DNA of 64,000 nt. Origin: a virus. Every line of letters starts with the position of its first letter. Within the stretch, counting starts at the first letter, position 1. The position numbers were made by a program, and so were the translations under genes. The DNA is taken from the IMG/VR virus record IMGVR_UViG_3300042924_003518, positions 1-64,000 of that record; one strand, written 5' to 3'. Shown piece after piece: positions 1-8,449 of this stretch. The notes beneath the pieces are model-generated. The model saw nothing but the letters and a program-made list of their open reading frames with translations, had not been told where the DNA came from and did no database searches.

Positions 1-2
1 TT

Positions 3-824
3 AACGATTCGGATATTGATTTTAAAATTGAGGGTAAGGGTATTCGGTTTGGATTGTCGGGGATCAAGTTTATCTCTGATAAGATTGCAGAACGATATAT
101 ATCGGCACGACCTTTTAAGTCTTTCGAAGAAGTTAAAACCTTTACATTTACGAAAGGTAATGGAGTCAACAGCAGAGCATTAGAAGCACTAAGAATTATT
201 GGTGCTGCTACATTTCCAGATAATCCAAGAAATGATAATGAGATTCGTGAAAATCTTTATGAGTATTTAGGATTGCCTGAATTTACTCAAACAGTTCCAT
301 CACACTTTCATGCTTTTATTAATCCAGTAGAAGACTTTGAGGAAAAAGGATCCTTCATTCTTATGGGAATGGTAAAGGGTATAAAGCGTGGTAAGGGTTG
401 GAGTCGTGTAGAAATATTAGATAAAACTGGAAGTATAGGAGTGTTTGATGAAGAACAAACTACAATTGAGGCTGGACGAAGTTATATTGCACTCTGTTCT
501 GATAATAGAATTGTGTCTGCTGTTCCTGTAGATGAAATTAAAAATTCTGATGCAGCATTAGTTAAGTTTTTAAATTACAGGATGTTGCCTTATAAGGATG
601 AAGAGTTATTTGTGGTATCATTTAAACCAAGGATAACGAAAGCAGGGAAAAAGATGGCATCTTTAACTTTAGCAGATACGTCAAGAGAACTGCATTCTGT
701 AACTGTATTTCCAACAGCCTTTGCAAAAGCATATATGAAAATTGAAGAAGGCCATGCATATAAATTTGAGTTTGGTAAAACCAAAGATGGAACCGTAATA
801 TTGGAGGATGTAAATGTCGGTTAG
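3..824 (+). CDS. dnaE: DNA polymerase III alpha subunit, C-terminal part (5' end outside window)
   Basis: The frame is open from the left edge, so the gene begins outside the window. The first residues visible (IRFGLSGIKFISDK) match the DnaE segment that leads into the helix-hairpin-helix region, followed by a 'PFKSFEEV'-type stretch and then an OB-fold-like region (FILMGMVKGIKRGKGWSRV onward) as in replicative C-family polymerases. It would be the replicative polymerase of the phage. A TTG at 54 is an internal codon, not the start. It overlaps recA by 11 nt, which suggests translational coupling. The catalytic PHP and palm domains are not visible here. Confidence 0.8.
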   Translation, partial: NDSDIDFKIEGKGIRFGLSGIKFISDKIAERYISARPFKSFEEVKTFTFTKGNGVNSRALEALRIIGAATFPDNPRNDNEIRENLYEYLGLPEFTQTVPSHFHAFINPVEDFEEKGSFILMGMVKGIKRGKGWSRVEILDKTGSIGVFDEEQTTIEAGRSYIALCSDNRIVSAVPVDEIKNSDAALVKFLNYRMLPYKDEELFVVSFKPRITKAGKKMASLTLADTSRELHSVTVFPTAFAKAYMKIEEGHAYKFEFGKTKDGTVILEDVNVG

Positions 825-1827
825 CGTTGAAGATGTATTAGCACAACTTAATCCTAAGTTAAGAAAGAATATCTTGGTAGGAGATGAGGTGCCAAAGACT
901 GAATACGCAGCAACACCAAGTTACGGACTTAATCGTGCTCTAAATGGTGGGTTGCCTTATGGTCGTCAGGTATTAATTTGGGGATCAAAGTCATCTGCTA
1001 AGTCATCTTTATGCTTGCAGACAATTGCATTAGCGCAGGCAGAAGGAAAAATTTGTGCTTGGATCGACGCTGAAATGTCATATGATAAAACATGGGCAGA
1101 AAAATTAGGAGTAGATACATCAAAGTTGATTGTCTCTCAAGCCAGAACTATTAATGAAATGGTAGACGTAGGTGTTAATCTTATAGAGGCTGGTGTAGAT
1201 ATTATTGTTGTTGATTCTATTACATCTTTATTGCCTGCTATTTATTTTGAAAAAGATTCTACAGAATTAAAACAACTAGAAAATACAAAACAGATTGGCG
1301 CAGAGTCACGAGATTTTAGCAACGCTTGGAAGATGCTTAATTATGCAAATAACAAAGTAAAGCCAACACTATTAATTCTAATATCACAATCTAGAAATAA
1401 TATTAACGCAATGTACACAAGCCAACAACCAACAGGTGGACAGGCTACTAAATTTTATTCTTCTACTGTTGTTAAGTTGTTTTCGTCTGAATCAGATAAT
1501 CAAGCATTGAAAGGAAAAATATATGTTGGTGACAAGGCTATTGAAGAAAAGGTTGGTAGAAAGGTTAGATGGGAACTACAGTTTTCTAAAACCAGTGCTG
1601 CTTTTCAGTCTGGTGAATATGATTTCTATTTTAGAGGCGATAACCTGGGCATTGATGGGGTCGCTGATCTTGTTGACACTGCTGAATTAGTTGGAATTGT
1701 AGAACGTACAGGAGCGTGGTATTTGTTGCCAGATGGCTCTAAGGTGCAAGGTAGAGAAGGATTTGTTAATAGAGTAAGAGAGGATCTTGATCTACAAGAA
1801 ATGATTAAGGCTAAAATTAGTGGATAA
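814..1827 (+). CDS. RecA/UvsX-like recombinase
   Basis: A strand-exchange ATPase of 337 aa for phage recombination and replication restart. The P-loop is at residues 57-65 (GSKSSAKSS), the catalytic Glu probably E87 in IDAEMSYD, and Walker B at 129-134 ending in D134, followed by SITSLLP. The P-loop has Ala where the usual GK[ST] motif has Gly. The ATG lies after a good ribosome binding site (TTGGAGG, about 801-807) and overlaps the end of dnaE. It is slightly shorter than bacterial RecA and looks more like phage forms. Core function is confident; the consequence of the P-loop change is unknown. Confidence 0.88.
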   Translation: MSVSVEDVLAQLNPKLRKNILVGDEVPKTEYAATPSYGLNRALNGGLPYGRQVLIWGSKSSAKSSLCLQTIALAQAEGKICAWIDAEMSYDKTWAEKLGVDTSKLIVSQARTINEMVDVGVNLIEAGVDIIVVDSITSLLPAIYFEKDSTELKQLENTKQIGAESRDFSNAWKMLNYANNKVKPTLLILISQSRNNINAMYTSQQPTGGQATKFYSSTVVKLFSSESDNQALKGKIYVGDKAIEEKVGRKVRWELQFSKTSAAFQSGEYDFYFRGDNLGIDGVADLVDTAELVGIVERTGAWYLLPDGSKVQGREGFVNRVREDLDLQEMIKAKISG

Positions 1828-1996
1828 GTATTCAATCTATGAAGGAAAATTTCCTTGTAGGTCTTGTAAAAAAGAAGTCAAAACTATTAGAATCTATTCA
1901 TCAACTGGAATGGCATCTTGGATGTGTTCTGATAAACATTTATCCGAAGTTCAGTTATTTAAAGTTGGATATAAAAAGGTTAAAAAGTATGAGTGA
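1820..1996 (+). CDS. Small CxxC protein, unknown function
   Basis: A 58-aa frame starting at GTG 1820, overlapping the end of recA by 8 nt and the next start by 8 nt. It reads VDKYSIYEGKFPCRSCKKEV, then a basic stretch, and has CxxC at residues 13-16 plus a single later Cys (WMCSDKHLSEVQ). The tight overlaps at both ends and the coherent sequence support a real gene. Probably a metal-binding helper in the recombination operon; the function is not recognisable. Confidence 0.6.
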   Translation: MDKYSIYEGKFPCRSCKKEVKTIRIYSSTGMASWMCSDKHLSEVQLFKVGYKKVKKYE

Positions 1997-2288
1997 AAAG
2001 AGCGAGAGTAAAAGAATAGGTGCAAAGCAGCATAAAAATTCTGGTAGAAATACAAAGAAAGGCGATGCCACTTGGGAAAATTTTACGGTAGATTTTAAGG
2101 AGAACTCAAAATCTTTTACGCTAAATCAGGATGTTTGGGCAAAGGCAACTACGGATGCTATTAGAAATGGAAATGACCCAGCCATTGTAGTGGTGCTTGG
2201 CGAGGGCAGTAAGAAAACTAGACTTGCTATAATAGAGTTAGAACTACTAGAACAGATGGTGAAAAATGAACACAACAGATCAGCATAG
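1989..2288 (+). CDS. Possible PDDEXK-type Holliday junction resolvase, short
   Basis: 99 aa from ATG 1989; a longer upstream frame exists, but it would cover the preceding gene. Motifs include SGRNTKKGDA, VDFKENSKSF and ALVVLGEG-like 'IVVVLGEGSKKTRL', arranged as in small phage PDDEXK nucleases annotated as resolvases (D, then FKE/VDxK). It sits between recA and a Cas4-like nuclease. The family call is from motif resemblance only. A separate RuvC-like resolvase is encoded downstream, so this may have another DNA-processing role. Confidence 0.45.
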   Translation: MSEKSESKRIGAKQHKNSGRNTKKGDATWENFTVDFKENSKSFTLNQDVWAKATTDAIRNGNDPAIVVVLGEGSKKTRLAIIELELLEQMVKNEHNRSA

Positions 2289-2586
2289 TAATAAAACAAC
2301 AATAGAGATGATTAATGGTTTGTCAGAAATAGCAGACTATATGGAGGATGAAGAGTTAACCACTGCTCTTACCTTTATAGCAAAATTAATACTAAAGCCA
2401 GATGTACCAATGAATGTGGCTACAGTTGAGATAGTAAGGCTACAGGCTATAGCAGCCAAGATGGCTTTTAAGGCAACATGGATGGCTAATGTGGACAAGT
2501 CAGACAGAGGAAAGAAAAATATTTACTATACAGCAGCAGAGTCTATTAATAATCTTGTGTCTGCTCTCAAATACATAACTCGATGA
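2266..2586 (+). CDS. Hypothetical phage protein
   Basis: 106 aa, mostly helical, no membrane segment or cysteine cluster. It overlaps the previous gene by 23 nt and belongs to the same replication and recombination operon. I do not recognise the family. Confidence 0.6.
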   Translation: MNTTDQHSNKTTIEMINGLSEIADYMEDEELTTALTFIAKLILKPDVPMNVATVEIVRLQAIAAKMAFKATWMANVDKSDRGKKNIYYTAAESINNLVSALKYITR

Positions 2587-2593
2587 TATCTGA

Positions 2594-2599
2594 TATAAT
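2594..2599 (+). promoter_or_regulatory. -10 element (TGATATAAT) for the Cas4-like gene
   Basis: Consensus TATAAT with an upstream TG, 21 nt before ATG 2621, followed by AAAGGAA as ribosome binding site. No good -35 is visible. Confidence 0.5.
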
Positions 2600-2620
2600 T
2601 AACTTAAACAAAGGAATATA

Positions 2621-3481
2621 ATGGCAAAAAATTTATTAAAACAAGTAATGGTAAAAAATCAAGAAGCCGAAAAGCATTCTGTAGTAGAAGACGCATCATT
2701 TATTGAAGGGCTTATAGAAAAAATAGAGTCTGGATATATGACTAAGACTAAGCCAAAGTTTACTAAAAAACAAAACTTCTCTGCTTCTGGTCTAACCTAT
2801 GGTGCAGGTGAATGTCCAAGATATTGGTACCTGGCTTTTGATGGAGCCGTACATTATGATAATTCAGATGCATACGGAGTTGCTAACAGAACTAACGGAA
2901 CTTATGGACATAATAGAATTCAAGAAGCAATTAAAAATGCTGGGCTATTGGATGAAGACATGGAGTGGGATCCTATAGATCGAAAGTATGAAAAGCAAAC
3001 ACATCCTTCACTTGAGTTCCGTGCTAGAGTAGAAAATCCTCCATTCGATGGTTATGGTGATGTTATGCTAAATCATAATGGTGAGAGAATTATAGGTGAA
3101 ATTAAAACTGTAGGAAATGACGACTTTGAATACAAAAAGATGAGAGGTAAAGCAAAGAAGGCTCATCTAATGCAATTGTTAATGTATATGAAAATTTGGA
3201 AAATTGGCAAGGGAGTAATGATATATGAAAATAAAAACAATCATCAGTTATTAACTTTGCCAGTAACAGTAAACGATCATTACCGTCGGTGGGTAGACCA
3301 GGCATTTGATTGGATGAAGGTAGTTCGCAAGTCTTGGGAAGACAGGCAGTTACCAGAAAAACCATATAGATCAAATTCAAAGATTTGTAAGGTTTGTCCA
3401 ATTCAAAAGGCATGCGCTGAAGCAGAGACAGGGGTAATTAAAATTAAACCTCTGGAGTTGCTAGAAGATGAAAAGTTGTAG
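2621..3481 (+). CDS. Cas4/RecB-like PDDEXK exonuclease
   Basis: 286 aa. The nuclease core is visible: H96 in the helical lead-in, D146 in GYGDVM, E159-x-K161 in GEIKT, and Q184/Y188 (QLLMY), the QxxxY motif. An iron-sulphur cluster is expected from C65 (GECPRYWY) plus C255, C258 and C264 (KICKVCPIQKAC), the Cas4 arrangement. It would resect DNA ends for recombination or process phage DNA. No cas1, cas2 or CRISPR array is present, so it is a phage recombination nuclease and not a CRISPR adaptation protein. Confidence 0.8.
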   Translation: MAKNLLKQVMVKNQEAEKHSVVEDASFIEGLIEKIESGYMTKTKPKFTKKQNFSASGLTYGAGECPRYWYLAFDGAVHYDNSDAYGVANRTNGTYGHNRIQEAIKNAGLLDEDMEWDPIDRKYEKQTHPSLEFRARVENPPFDGYGDVMLNHNGERIIGEIKTVGNDDFEYKKMRGKAKKAHLMQLLMYMKIWKIGKGVMIYENKNNHQLLTLPVTVNDHYRRWVDQAFDWMKVVRKSWEDRQLPEKPYRSNSKICKVCPIQKACAEAETGVIKIKPLELLEDEKL

Positions 3482-3764
3482 ATGGTGCGATCACACTTTT
3501 GAATCAGAAATATCTTATCAGATATATTGTTCAGAAAAATGTAGAGAGCAAGCCACTAAAGAAAAAATTGCACAAAGATATATTCAGACCAGGCGACAAA
3601 AACGCAAGGGAAAGAATAGGCTTTGTAAGCAATGTGGAGAAAAGTTATCTATATATAATGACGAACCACTGTGCAACAAATGTGTAATTAATCCAAGTGA
3701 TGTTAAGAAAGCACTAAAACAAGTAAAGGGATTGTCAAATGACAAAAGCAAAAGAAGCAGATAG
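3468..3764 (+). CDS. Double zinc-ribbon protein
   Basis: 98 aa, overlapping the nuclease end by 14 nt. It has an N-terminal CRWC ... CSEKC pair (residues 4-24) and a second CKQC ... CNKC pair in the middle, joined by a basic segment, so two Zn-binding ribbons. Probably nucleic-acid binding. No specific family recognised. Confidence 0.7.
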   Translation: MKSCRWCDHTFESEISYQIYCSEKCREQATKEKIAQRYIQTRRQKRKGKNRLCKQCGEKLSIYNDEPLCNKCVINPSDVKKALKQVKGLSNDKSKRSR

Positions 3765-4353
3765 ATACTCATTTGACATGCCATCTAAAGTTCCTGGTGT
3801 AATTTGTTCAATAGATGCAAGCACTAATAATCTTGCTTTTGCAATTTATTCATATAAAAATTTAGATTGTTATGGCAAAATAACTTTTGAAGGCAGAGAC
3901 ATCTATGAAAAAATAACAGATGCCTGTAAAAAATCTAAAGCATTATTTGATTATTATAATTTAGTAGAGGCTGTTGTTATTGAGCATACTGTCTTTATGA
4001 ATAGTCCAAAGACTGCAGCAGATCTTGCCTTAATTCAAGGGGGCATACTTGGTGGAGCAGGATTGGCTGGAATTAAAGTAATAGGAAAGGTATCACCTAT
4101 AACATGGCAGAACTACCTTGGTAATAAAAGATTAACCAAGGAAGAACAAATTAAGATAAGATCTTCTAATCCAGGGAAATCAGATTCCTGGTATAAAGCA
4201 TATGAAAGAGAATTTCGTAAACAAAGAACAATAAGATTATTAGATGTTATTTATAGTAAAAAGATTGATGATAATGATGTAGCAGATGCCTGTGGCATAG
4301 GTCATTGGTCAATAAATAACTGGGATAAGGCTATTGGGGTTGACAAGGAGTAG
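3739..4353 (+). CDS. RuvC-like Holliday junction resolvase
   Basis: 204 aa with an RNase H-fold resolvase layout: first catalytic Asp D26 in SIDASTNNLAFAI, Glu E82 in VVIEHTVF, and the C-terminal acidic pair in KIDDNDVADACGIG. It should resolve branched replication intermediates before packaging, consistent with the nearby terminase. It overlaps the previous gene by 26 nt. Confidence 0.82.
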   Translation: MTKAKEADRYSFDMPSKVPGVICSIDASTNNLAFAIYSYKNLDCYGKITFEGRDIYEKITDACKKSKALFDYYNLVEAVVIEHTVFMNSPKTAADLALIQGGILGGAGLAGIKVIGKVSPITWQNYLGNKRLTKEEQIKIRSSNPGKSDSWYKAYEREFRKQRTIRLLDVIYSKKIDDNDVADACGIGHWSINNWDKAIGVDKE

Positions 4354-4355
4354 TC

Positions 4356-4511
4356 ATGGGTGCTAAACTATATACAAATGAACTATGGCTAAAAAAGAGA
4401 TATCATATTGATAAAAAATCTCCAGAAGACATAGCAAAAGAATGTGGGGTAAGTGTGGAAACTGTTTATGTATACCTTGCTAAATTTGGATTAAGGAAGT
4501 CAAAGAGATGA
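4356..4511 (+). CDS. Small helix-turn-helix protein
   Basis: 51 aa from ATG 4356 after AAGGAG. The C-terminal half (SPEDIAKECGVSVETVYVYLAKFGL) reads as a helix-turn-helix. It overlaps the next gene by 4 nt (ATGA). Probably a DNA-binding protein; could be a small regulator or a homing-type recognition domain. Confidence 0.6.
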   Translation: MGAKLYTNELWLKKRYHIDKKSPEDIAKECGVSVETVYVYLAKFGLRKSKR

Positions 4512-4870
4512 GTTTGAATCCAGTATTTAATGACATGAGTCGTTTTAAGTGTGAAGATCTATACCTATTAACAGCAGGCACATCTGCTGGTAAAGAAATA
4601 TGGGAGTCATGCCATGAAATAGCACACATGCTAATTAAGAAAAATATAGCATATGGAAATTCAGCATTAGAGCCTGTTCGTATTTTTAGTAAGGCGGACG
4701 CAAGAGAACAGTTGCATGTTAGGATTGATGATAAGTTAAGCAGAATAATGCGTGGTACATCATATGTTGGCGATAACGATATTGATGATTTAATTGGTTA
4801 TCTTGTTTTGCTTAAAATAGCAAAAGCAAAAGAGTTAGGATATCAGGAGGACTACGGACTTGTCGACTGA
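4508..4870 (+). CDS. DUF1599 / nucleotide-modification-associated domain protein
   Basis: 120 aa. It carries the family signature KNIAYGNSALEPVRIF ... RIDDKLSRI ... DIDDLIGYLVLLK. This domain is common in phages and has been proposed, from genomic context only, to be linked to nucleotide or base modification. No other clear base-modification gene lies beside it here, although oxygenases and glycosyltransferases occur elsewhere in the window. Confidence 0.7.
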   Translation: MSLNPVFNDMSRFKCEDLYLLTAGTSAGKEIWESCHEIAHMLIKKNIAYGNSALEPVRIFSKADAREQLHVRIDDKLSRIMRGTSYVGDNDIDDLIGYLVLLKIAKAKELGYQEDYGLVD

Positions 4871-5393
4871 AGAAGATTTAATTAAGCATCTTGACGAAAT
4901 TAATACAGTTGTAGGAGAATACCTAAAAGGTAATGATGCAACAAAAATTTCAAAAGATCTTGCTATTCCAAGAACTCGTGTAGTTCAACACATAAATGAG
5001 TGGAAAGTAATGGCATCAGCCAATGATGCTATTCGTGCTCGTGCAAAAGAGGCTCTCGCAGTTGCGGATACACATTATAATAAATTAATTGCAAAGTCTT
5101 ATGAGGTAATTGATGAGGCATCTCTGACAAATAACCTTGGAGCAAAAACACAAGCAATTAAACTTGTTATGGATATTGAGTCAAAAAGAATTGATATGTT
5201 GCAGAAAGCAGGCTTGTTAGAAAATAAAGAACTGGCAGAAGAAATGTTACAGATAGAAAAGAAACAAGATGTTTTGATGGCTATCCTTCGTGACATTGCT
5301 TCAGAATACCCACAGATTCGTGATGAGATTATGCGTAGACTTTCAGAAGTTGCCAAGAAAGATGAAGTGATTACAATTGTCCATGATGTTTGA
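4860..5393 (+). CDS. Probable terminase small subunit
   Basis: 177 aa from TTG 4860, chosen because AGGAGG lies just upstream (about 4846-4851). The N-terminal part has a helix-turn-helix (GNDATKISKDLAIPRTRVVQHINEWK) and the rest is long amphipathic helix, matching the DNA-recognition plus oligomerisation layout of TerS. It sits directly before and overlaps the large terminase. Assignment is by architecture and position. Confidence 0.6.
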   Translation: MSTEEDLIKHLDEINTVVGEYLKGNDATKISKDLAIPRTRVVQHINEWKVMASANDAIRARAKEALAVADTHYNKLIAKSYEVIDEASLTNNLGAKTQAIKLVMDIESKRIDMLQKAGLLENKELAEEMLQIEKKQDVLMAILRDIASEYPQIRDEIMRRLSEVAKKDEVITIVHDV

Positions 5394-7161
5394 TGATTTT
5401 CTTGAGGCATTAAAAGATAATCATTTTGAAGAAACTCCAGTAGATGCAAAAACTTTTGTTGAGTCCCCAGATTATTTAGGGCAGCCAGGACTGTCGACAA
5501 TTCAATATGACATTGTTGAGGCTATGAGTCAGATTTATCGTAAAGAAGATCTTCAGAATATTATGGGCGAAGAGGAAGGTGCAAGATATTATGAAAAATA
5601 CACAAAGAACGAAATTATTCTTCAACTTGGGAAGGGCAGTGGGAAGGACTTTACCTCTACTGTTGCTTGTGCTTATATTGTATATAAGTTATTATGTCTC
5701 AAAGACCCTGCAAGATATTTCGGAAAACCAAGTGGAGATGCAATAGATCTTATCAACGTTGCTATTAACGCACAACAGGCTAAGAATGTTTTCTTTAAAG
5801 GCTTTAAAACTAAGATTGAAAAGTCGCCTTGGTTTGCTGGCAAGTATGAGGCAAAGGTAGACTCAATCGGTTTTGATAAATCTATTACAGTTTATTCTGG
5901 ACACTCTGAGCGTGAGTCTCATGAGGGTTTAAATCTTTTGCTTGCAGTTCTTGATGAGATTTCTGGTTTTGCTTCTGAGGTTGCAACAGGAAATGAACAA
6001 GGAAAGACTGCTGATAATATCTATAAAGCGTTCCGTGGTTCTGTAGACTCTCGTTTCCCCGATCTTGGCAAGGTGGTTCTTCTTTCATTCCCACGTTATA
6101 ACGGAGACTTTATTTCTGAGCGGTATGAAGCAGTAATTGCTGACAAAGAAGTTGTATCAAAGAATCATAAGTTTATAATTAATCCACTGTTACCAGAAGA
6201 TGATAAAGATAATTGGTTTGAGATATCCTGGGATGAAGATCACATTAAGTCATATAAATATCCTGGAGTGTTTGCACTCAAGCGTCCGACATGGGAAGTC
6301 AATCCTACTCGTAAAATAGATGATTTTAAGATTGCTTTTATGACAGATCTTGGAGATGCTATGATGCGTTTTGCCTGTGTTCCTACTTATGCCTCTGACG
6401 CATTTTTTAAGCAAGCAGATAAGGTTCGTGCTTGTATGACGATTAGAAATCCTCTGGATCAATTCAGAAGATTTGAAGAAAACTTTAAGCCAGACCCAGA
6501 TAAAGTTTATTATGTTCATGCTGACCTTGCACAAAAGCATGACAAGTGTGCTGTAGCAATTGCACACGTTGAGAAATGGGTAAATGTTCAGGTCATTAAG
6601 GATTACGAACAAATATCTCCTATAGTTGTTGTTGATGCCGTAGCATGGTGGGAGCCAAAGGTAGAGGGTCCAGTAAACCTATCTGAGGTAAAACAATGGA
6701 TACAAAATTTACGTAGACTTGGTTTTAACATAGGGCTAGTCACGTTTGACCGATGGCAGTCATTTGATATTCAAAATGAATTACAGGCGGTAGGCATTAG
6801 AACGGAGACAGTATCTGTAGCAAAAAAGCATTATGAAGATATGGCAATGCTTGTATATGAGCAAAGATTGGTAATGCCTGCTGTTGAACTCTTGTTCGAA
6901 GAATTAACAGAACTTAAGATTATGAAAAATGATAAGGTAGACCACCCTCGCAAAAAATCTAAAGACCTTGCAGACGCAGTTTGCGGTTCTATCTTTGGTG
7001 CGATATCCTATACACCAAGGGACCAAAACCTTGAAGTAGACATCCATACCTTCCGTGGACAGCCTCGTAGAGTTGACACGCTCCCTGAGAACGTGATACA
7101 ATATAAACCTAGTCAAATAGAAGAGATTCAAGACTATTTGGATAGATTAAAAACAATATAA
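5377..7161 (+). CDS. terL: Terminase large subunit
   Basis: Packaging motor and nuclease, up to 594 aa from TTG 5377; ATG 5383 or 5386 are equally possible starts. ATPase motifs are Walker A GKGSGKD (residues 85-91) and Walker B LLLAVLDE (D193, E194). The nuclease domain has D383 in YYVHADLAQ, an acidic position in VTFDRWQS, and the C-terminal KDLADAVCGS. Full length and intact, which argues for a functional phage and not a remnant. Confidence 0.92.
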   Translation: MSMMFDDFLEALKDNHFEETPVDAKTFVESPDYLGQPGLSTIQYDIVEAMSQIYRKEDLQNIMGEEEGARYYEKYTKNEIILQLGKGSGKDFTSTVACAYIVYKLLCLKDPARYFGKPSGDAIDLINVAINAQQAKNVFFKGFKTKIEKSPWFAGKYEAKVDSIGFDKSITVYSGHSERESHEGLNLLLAVLDEISGFASEVATGNEQGKTADNIYKAFRGSVDSRFPDLGKVVLLSFPRYNGDFISERYEAVIADKEVVSKNHKFIINPLLPEDDKDNWFEISWDEDHIKSYKYPGVFALKRPTWEVNPTRKIDDFKIAFMTDLGDAMMRFACVPTYASDAFFKQADKVRACMTIRNPLDQFRRFEENFKPDPDKVYYVHADLAQKHDKCAVAIAHVEKWVNVQVIKDYEQISPIVVVDAVAWWEPKVEGPVNLSEVKQWIQNLRRLGFNIGLVTFDRWQSFDIQNELQAVGIRTETVSVAKKHYEDMAMLVYEQRLVMPAVELLFEELTELKIMKNDKVDHPRKKSKDLADAVCGSIFGAISYTPRDQNLEVDIHTFRGQPRRVDTLPENVIQYKPSQIEEIQDYLDRLKTI

Positions 7162-7189
7162 AAACAAAATGAATAATAAAAGGAGAAAA

Positions 7190-8350
7190 ATGAATTCATT
7201 TAAGAAGATCGCCCTTGTCATGGTTGCAGCCTTGGCATCGAGCACACTCGTAGTGACACCTGCAAGTGCCAATACCGTTTCAGTAGACGTAACAACTGAA
7301 GTATCTGGTTCTGGTACAGCAGCCTCACCATTCACAGTAAAGGTTCCTTCTGACAACGTAGTAAGCGTTGCAGATACCACAACTGCAACAAACAACGAAG
7401 CACTTCTTATCACCGCTACAGTAGTTGCTGGAACACCAGTAACATTTACTGCAGTAGGTGCTAACACACGCCTCGTATCTGCAATTGGTTCAACAGTAAA
7501 TGCATCTGCTGGATCATCATCAATTACAGTAACGCCTGCTTCAACAACAGCGACTGTATATGCATATACAACAAGTACTGCTGCTTCTGCTGTTACAATT
7601 TCTGTAACTGGTGCAGCAACAACAATCTATCTTAAGGGTGTTGCAGGTCCTGCATACGATCTTAAGATGTCAATCCCTGCTTCAGGAAATATTTCTGGCA
7701 AGGTAACTGCAACTCTTGATGTAGCAGATATTTTCGGCAACGCTGTTGCTGATACAGTAACTGTTACCACTCTTGGTGGCGCAACTGCTGGAACAGTAAC
7801 TGCTGATGCTCTTGTAACAGGTCGTTACACATCAGAGATCTCACTTCCTGCAACTGCTGGAACCGTTGCTGTTGGAGCATCTATTGTTGCCCCAACATCT
7901 GTTCCAACAATTAAGTTGGCAACAACTTCTCAGACTGCAATCGTAACAGTATCTGATCTTGCTGGAGCACTTGCTACTGCTAACGCTGCACTCGCTGCAG
8001 AAAAGGCTGCTCGTGCTGCTGATAAGGTGACTGCAGATGCTGCACTCGCTGCTGCTGTAGCAAAGGCTGCTTCTGATGCAGTTGCTGCTAAGGCTGCTGC
8101 TGATGCTGCTGCTATCACTGCTGCTGCTGAAATTGCTAAGTTGAAGGCTGATGCTGTAACCGCTAAGGTTGCTGCAGATAAGGCTGTTGCAGATGCACTC
8201 GCTGCTGCAAAGGTTGCTTCTGATGCTGAACTAGCAAAGGTAAAGGCAGAGAATACTGCTGCTATCGCTGCAATGAAGAAGGCATTCAATGATCTTGCCA
8301 AGAAGTGGAACGCAAAGAATCCAAAGGCAAAGGTTACTCTTGTTAAGTAA
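7190..8350 (+). CDS. Exported Ala/Thr-rich surface protein
   Basis: 386 aa from ATG 7190, chosen over an earlier ATG at 7169 because AAAAGGAG precedes it and a clean signal peptide follows (about residues 1-27, ending PASA). The middle is Thr/Ala/Val-rich and beta-prone. The last ~130 residues are an Ala-rich coiled coil with Lys/Asp spacing, ending in a basic tail. Base composition looks higher in GC than its neighbours, as in a host-derived gene. Virion or host-envelope protein cannot be decided. Confidence 0.7.
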   Translation: MNSFKKIALVMVAALASSTLVVTPASANTVSVDVTTEVSGSGTAASPFTVKVPSDNVVSVADTTTATNNEALLITATVVAGTPVTFTAVGANTRLVSAIGSTVNASAGSSSITVTPASTTATVYAYTTSTAASAVTISVTGAATTIYLKGVAGPAYDLKMSIPASGNISGKVTATLDVADIFGNAVADTVTVTTLGGATAGTVTADALVTGRYTSEISLPATAGTVAVGASIVAPTSVPTIKLATTSQTAIVTVSDLAGALATANAALAAEKAARAADKVTADAALAAAVAKAASDAVAAKAAADAAAITAAAEIAKLKADAVTAKVAADKAVADALAAAKVASDAELAKVKAENTAAIAAMKKAFNDLAKKWNAKNPKAKVTLVK

Positions 8351-8369
8351 TTAACAAATTAAAAGATTT

Positions 8370-8402
8370 GGGAGTCAGGAAACTGGCTCCCTTTTCTTTT
8401 TA
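8370..8402 (+). terminator. Rho-independent terminator
   Basis: GGGAGTCA ... TGGCTCCC stem (8 bp with one wobble, loop of 6) followed by TTTTCTTTTT, just after the exported Ala-rich protein gene. Confidence 0.8.
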
Positions 8403-8412
8403 AATAAAATGC

Positions 8413-8418
8413 TATAAT
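8413..8418 (+). promoter_or_regulatory. -10 element (TATAAT)
   Basis: TGCTATAAT directly after the terminator and 16 nt before a strong GGAGGA ribosome binding site (8434-8439), starting the next transcription unit. Confidence 0.6.
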
Positions 8419-8449
8419 AGTCTTATTAAATCTGGAGGAAGAAAGGACA

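Noticed and set aside
2621-3481. Cas4-like nuclease as part of a CRISPR system
   Set aside because: No array, Cas1 or Cas2 in the window; phage Cas4-like exonucleases are common in recombination operons.
7930-8301. Minus-strand frame rich in Ala in the exported protein gene
   Set aside because: Mirror of repetitive GCT/GCA codons on the plus strand; no start signals.
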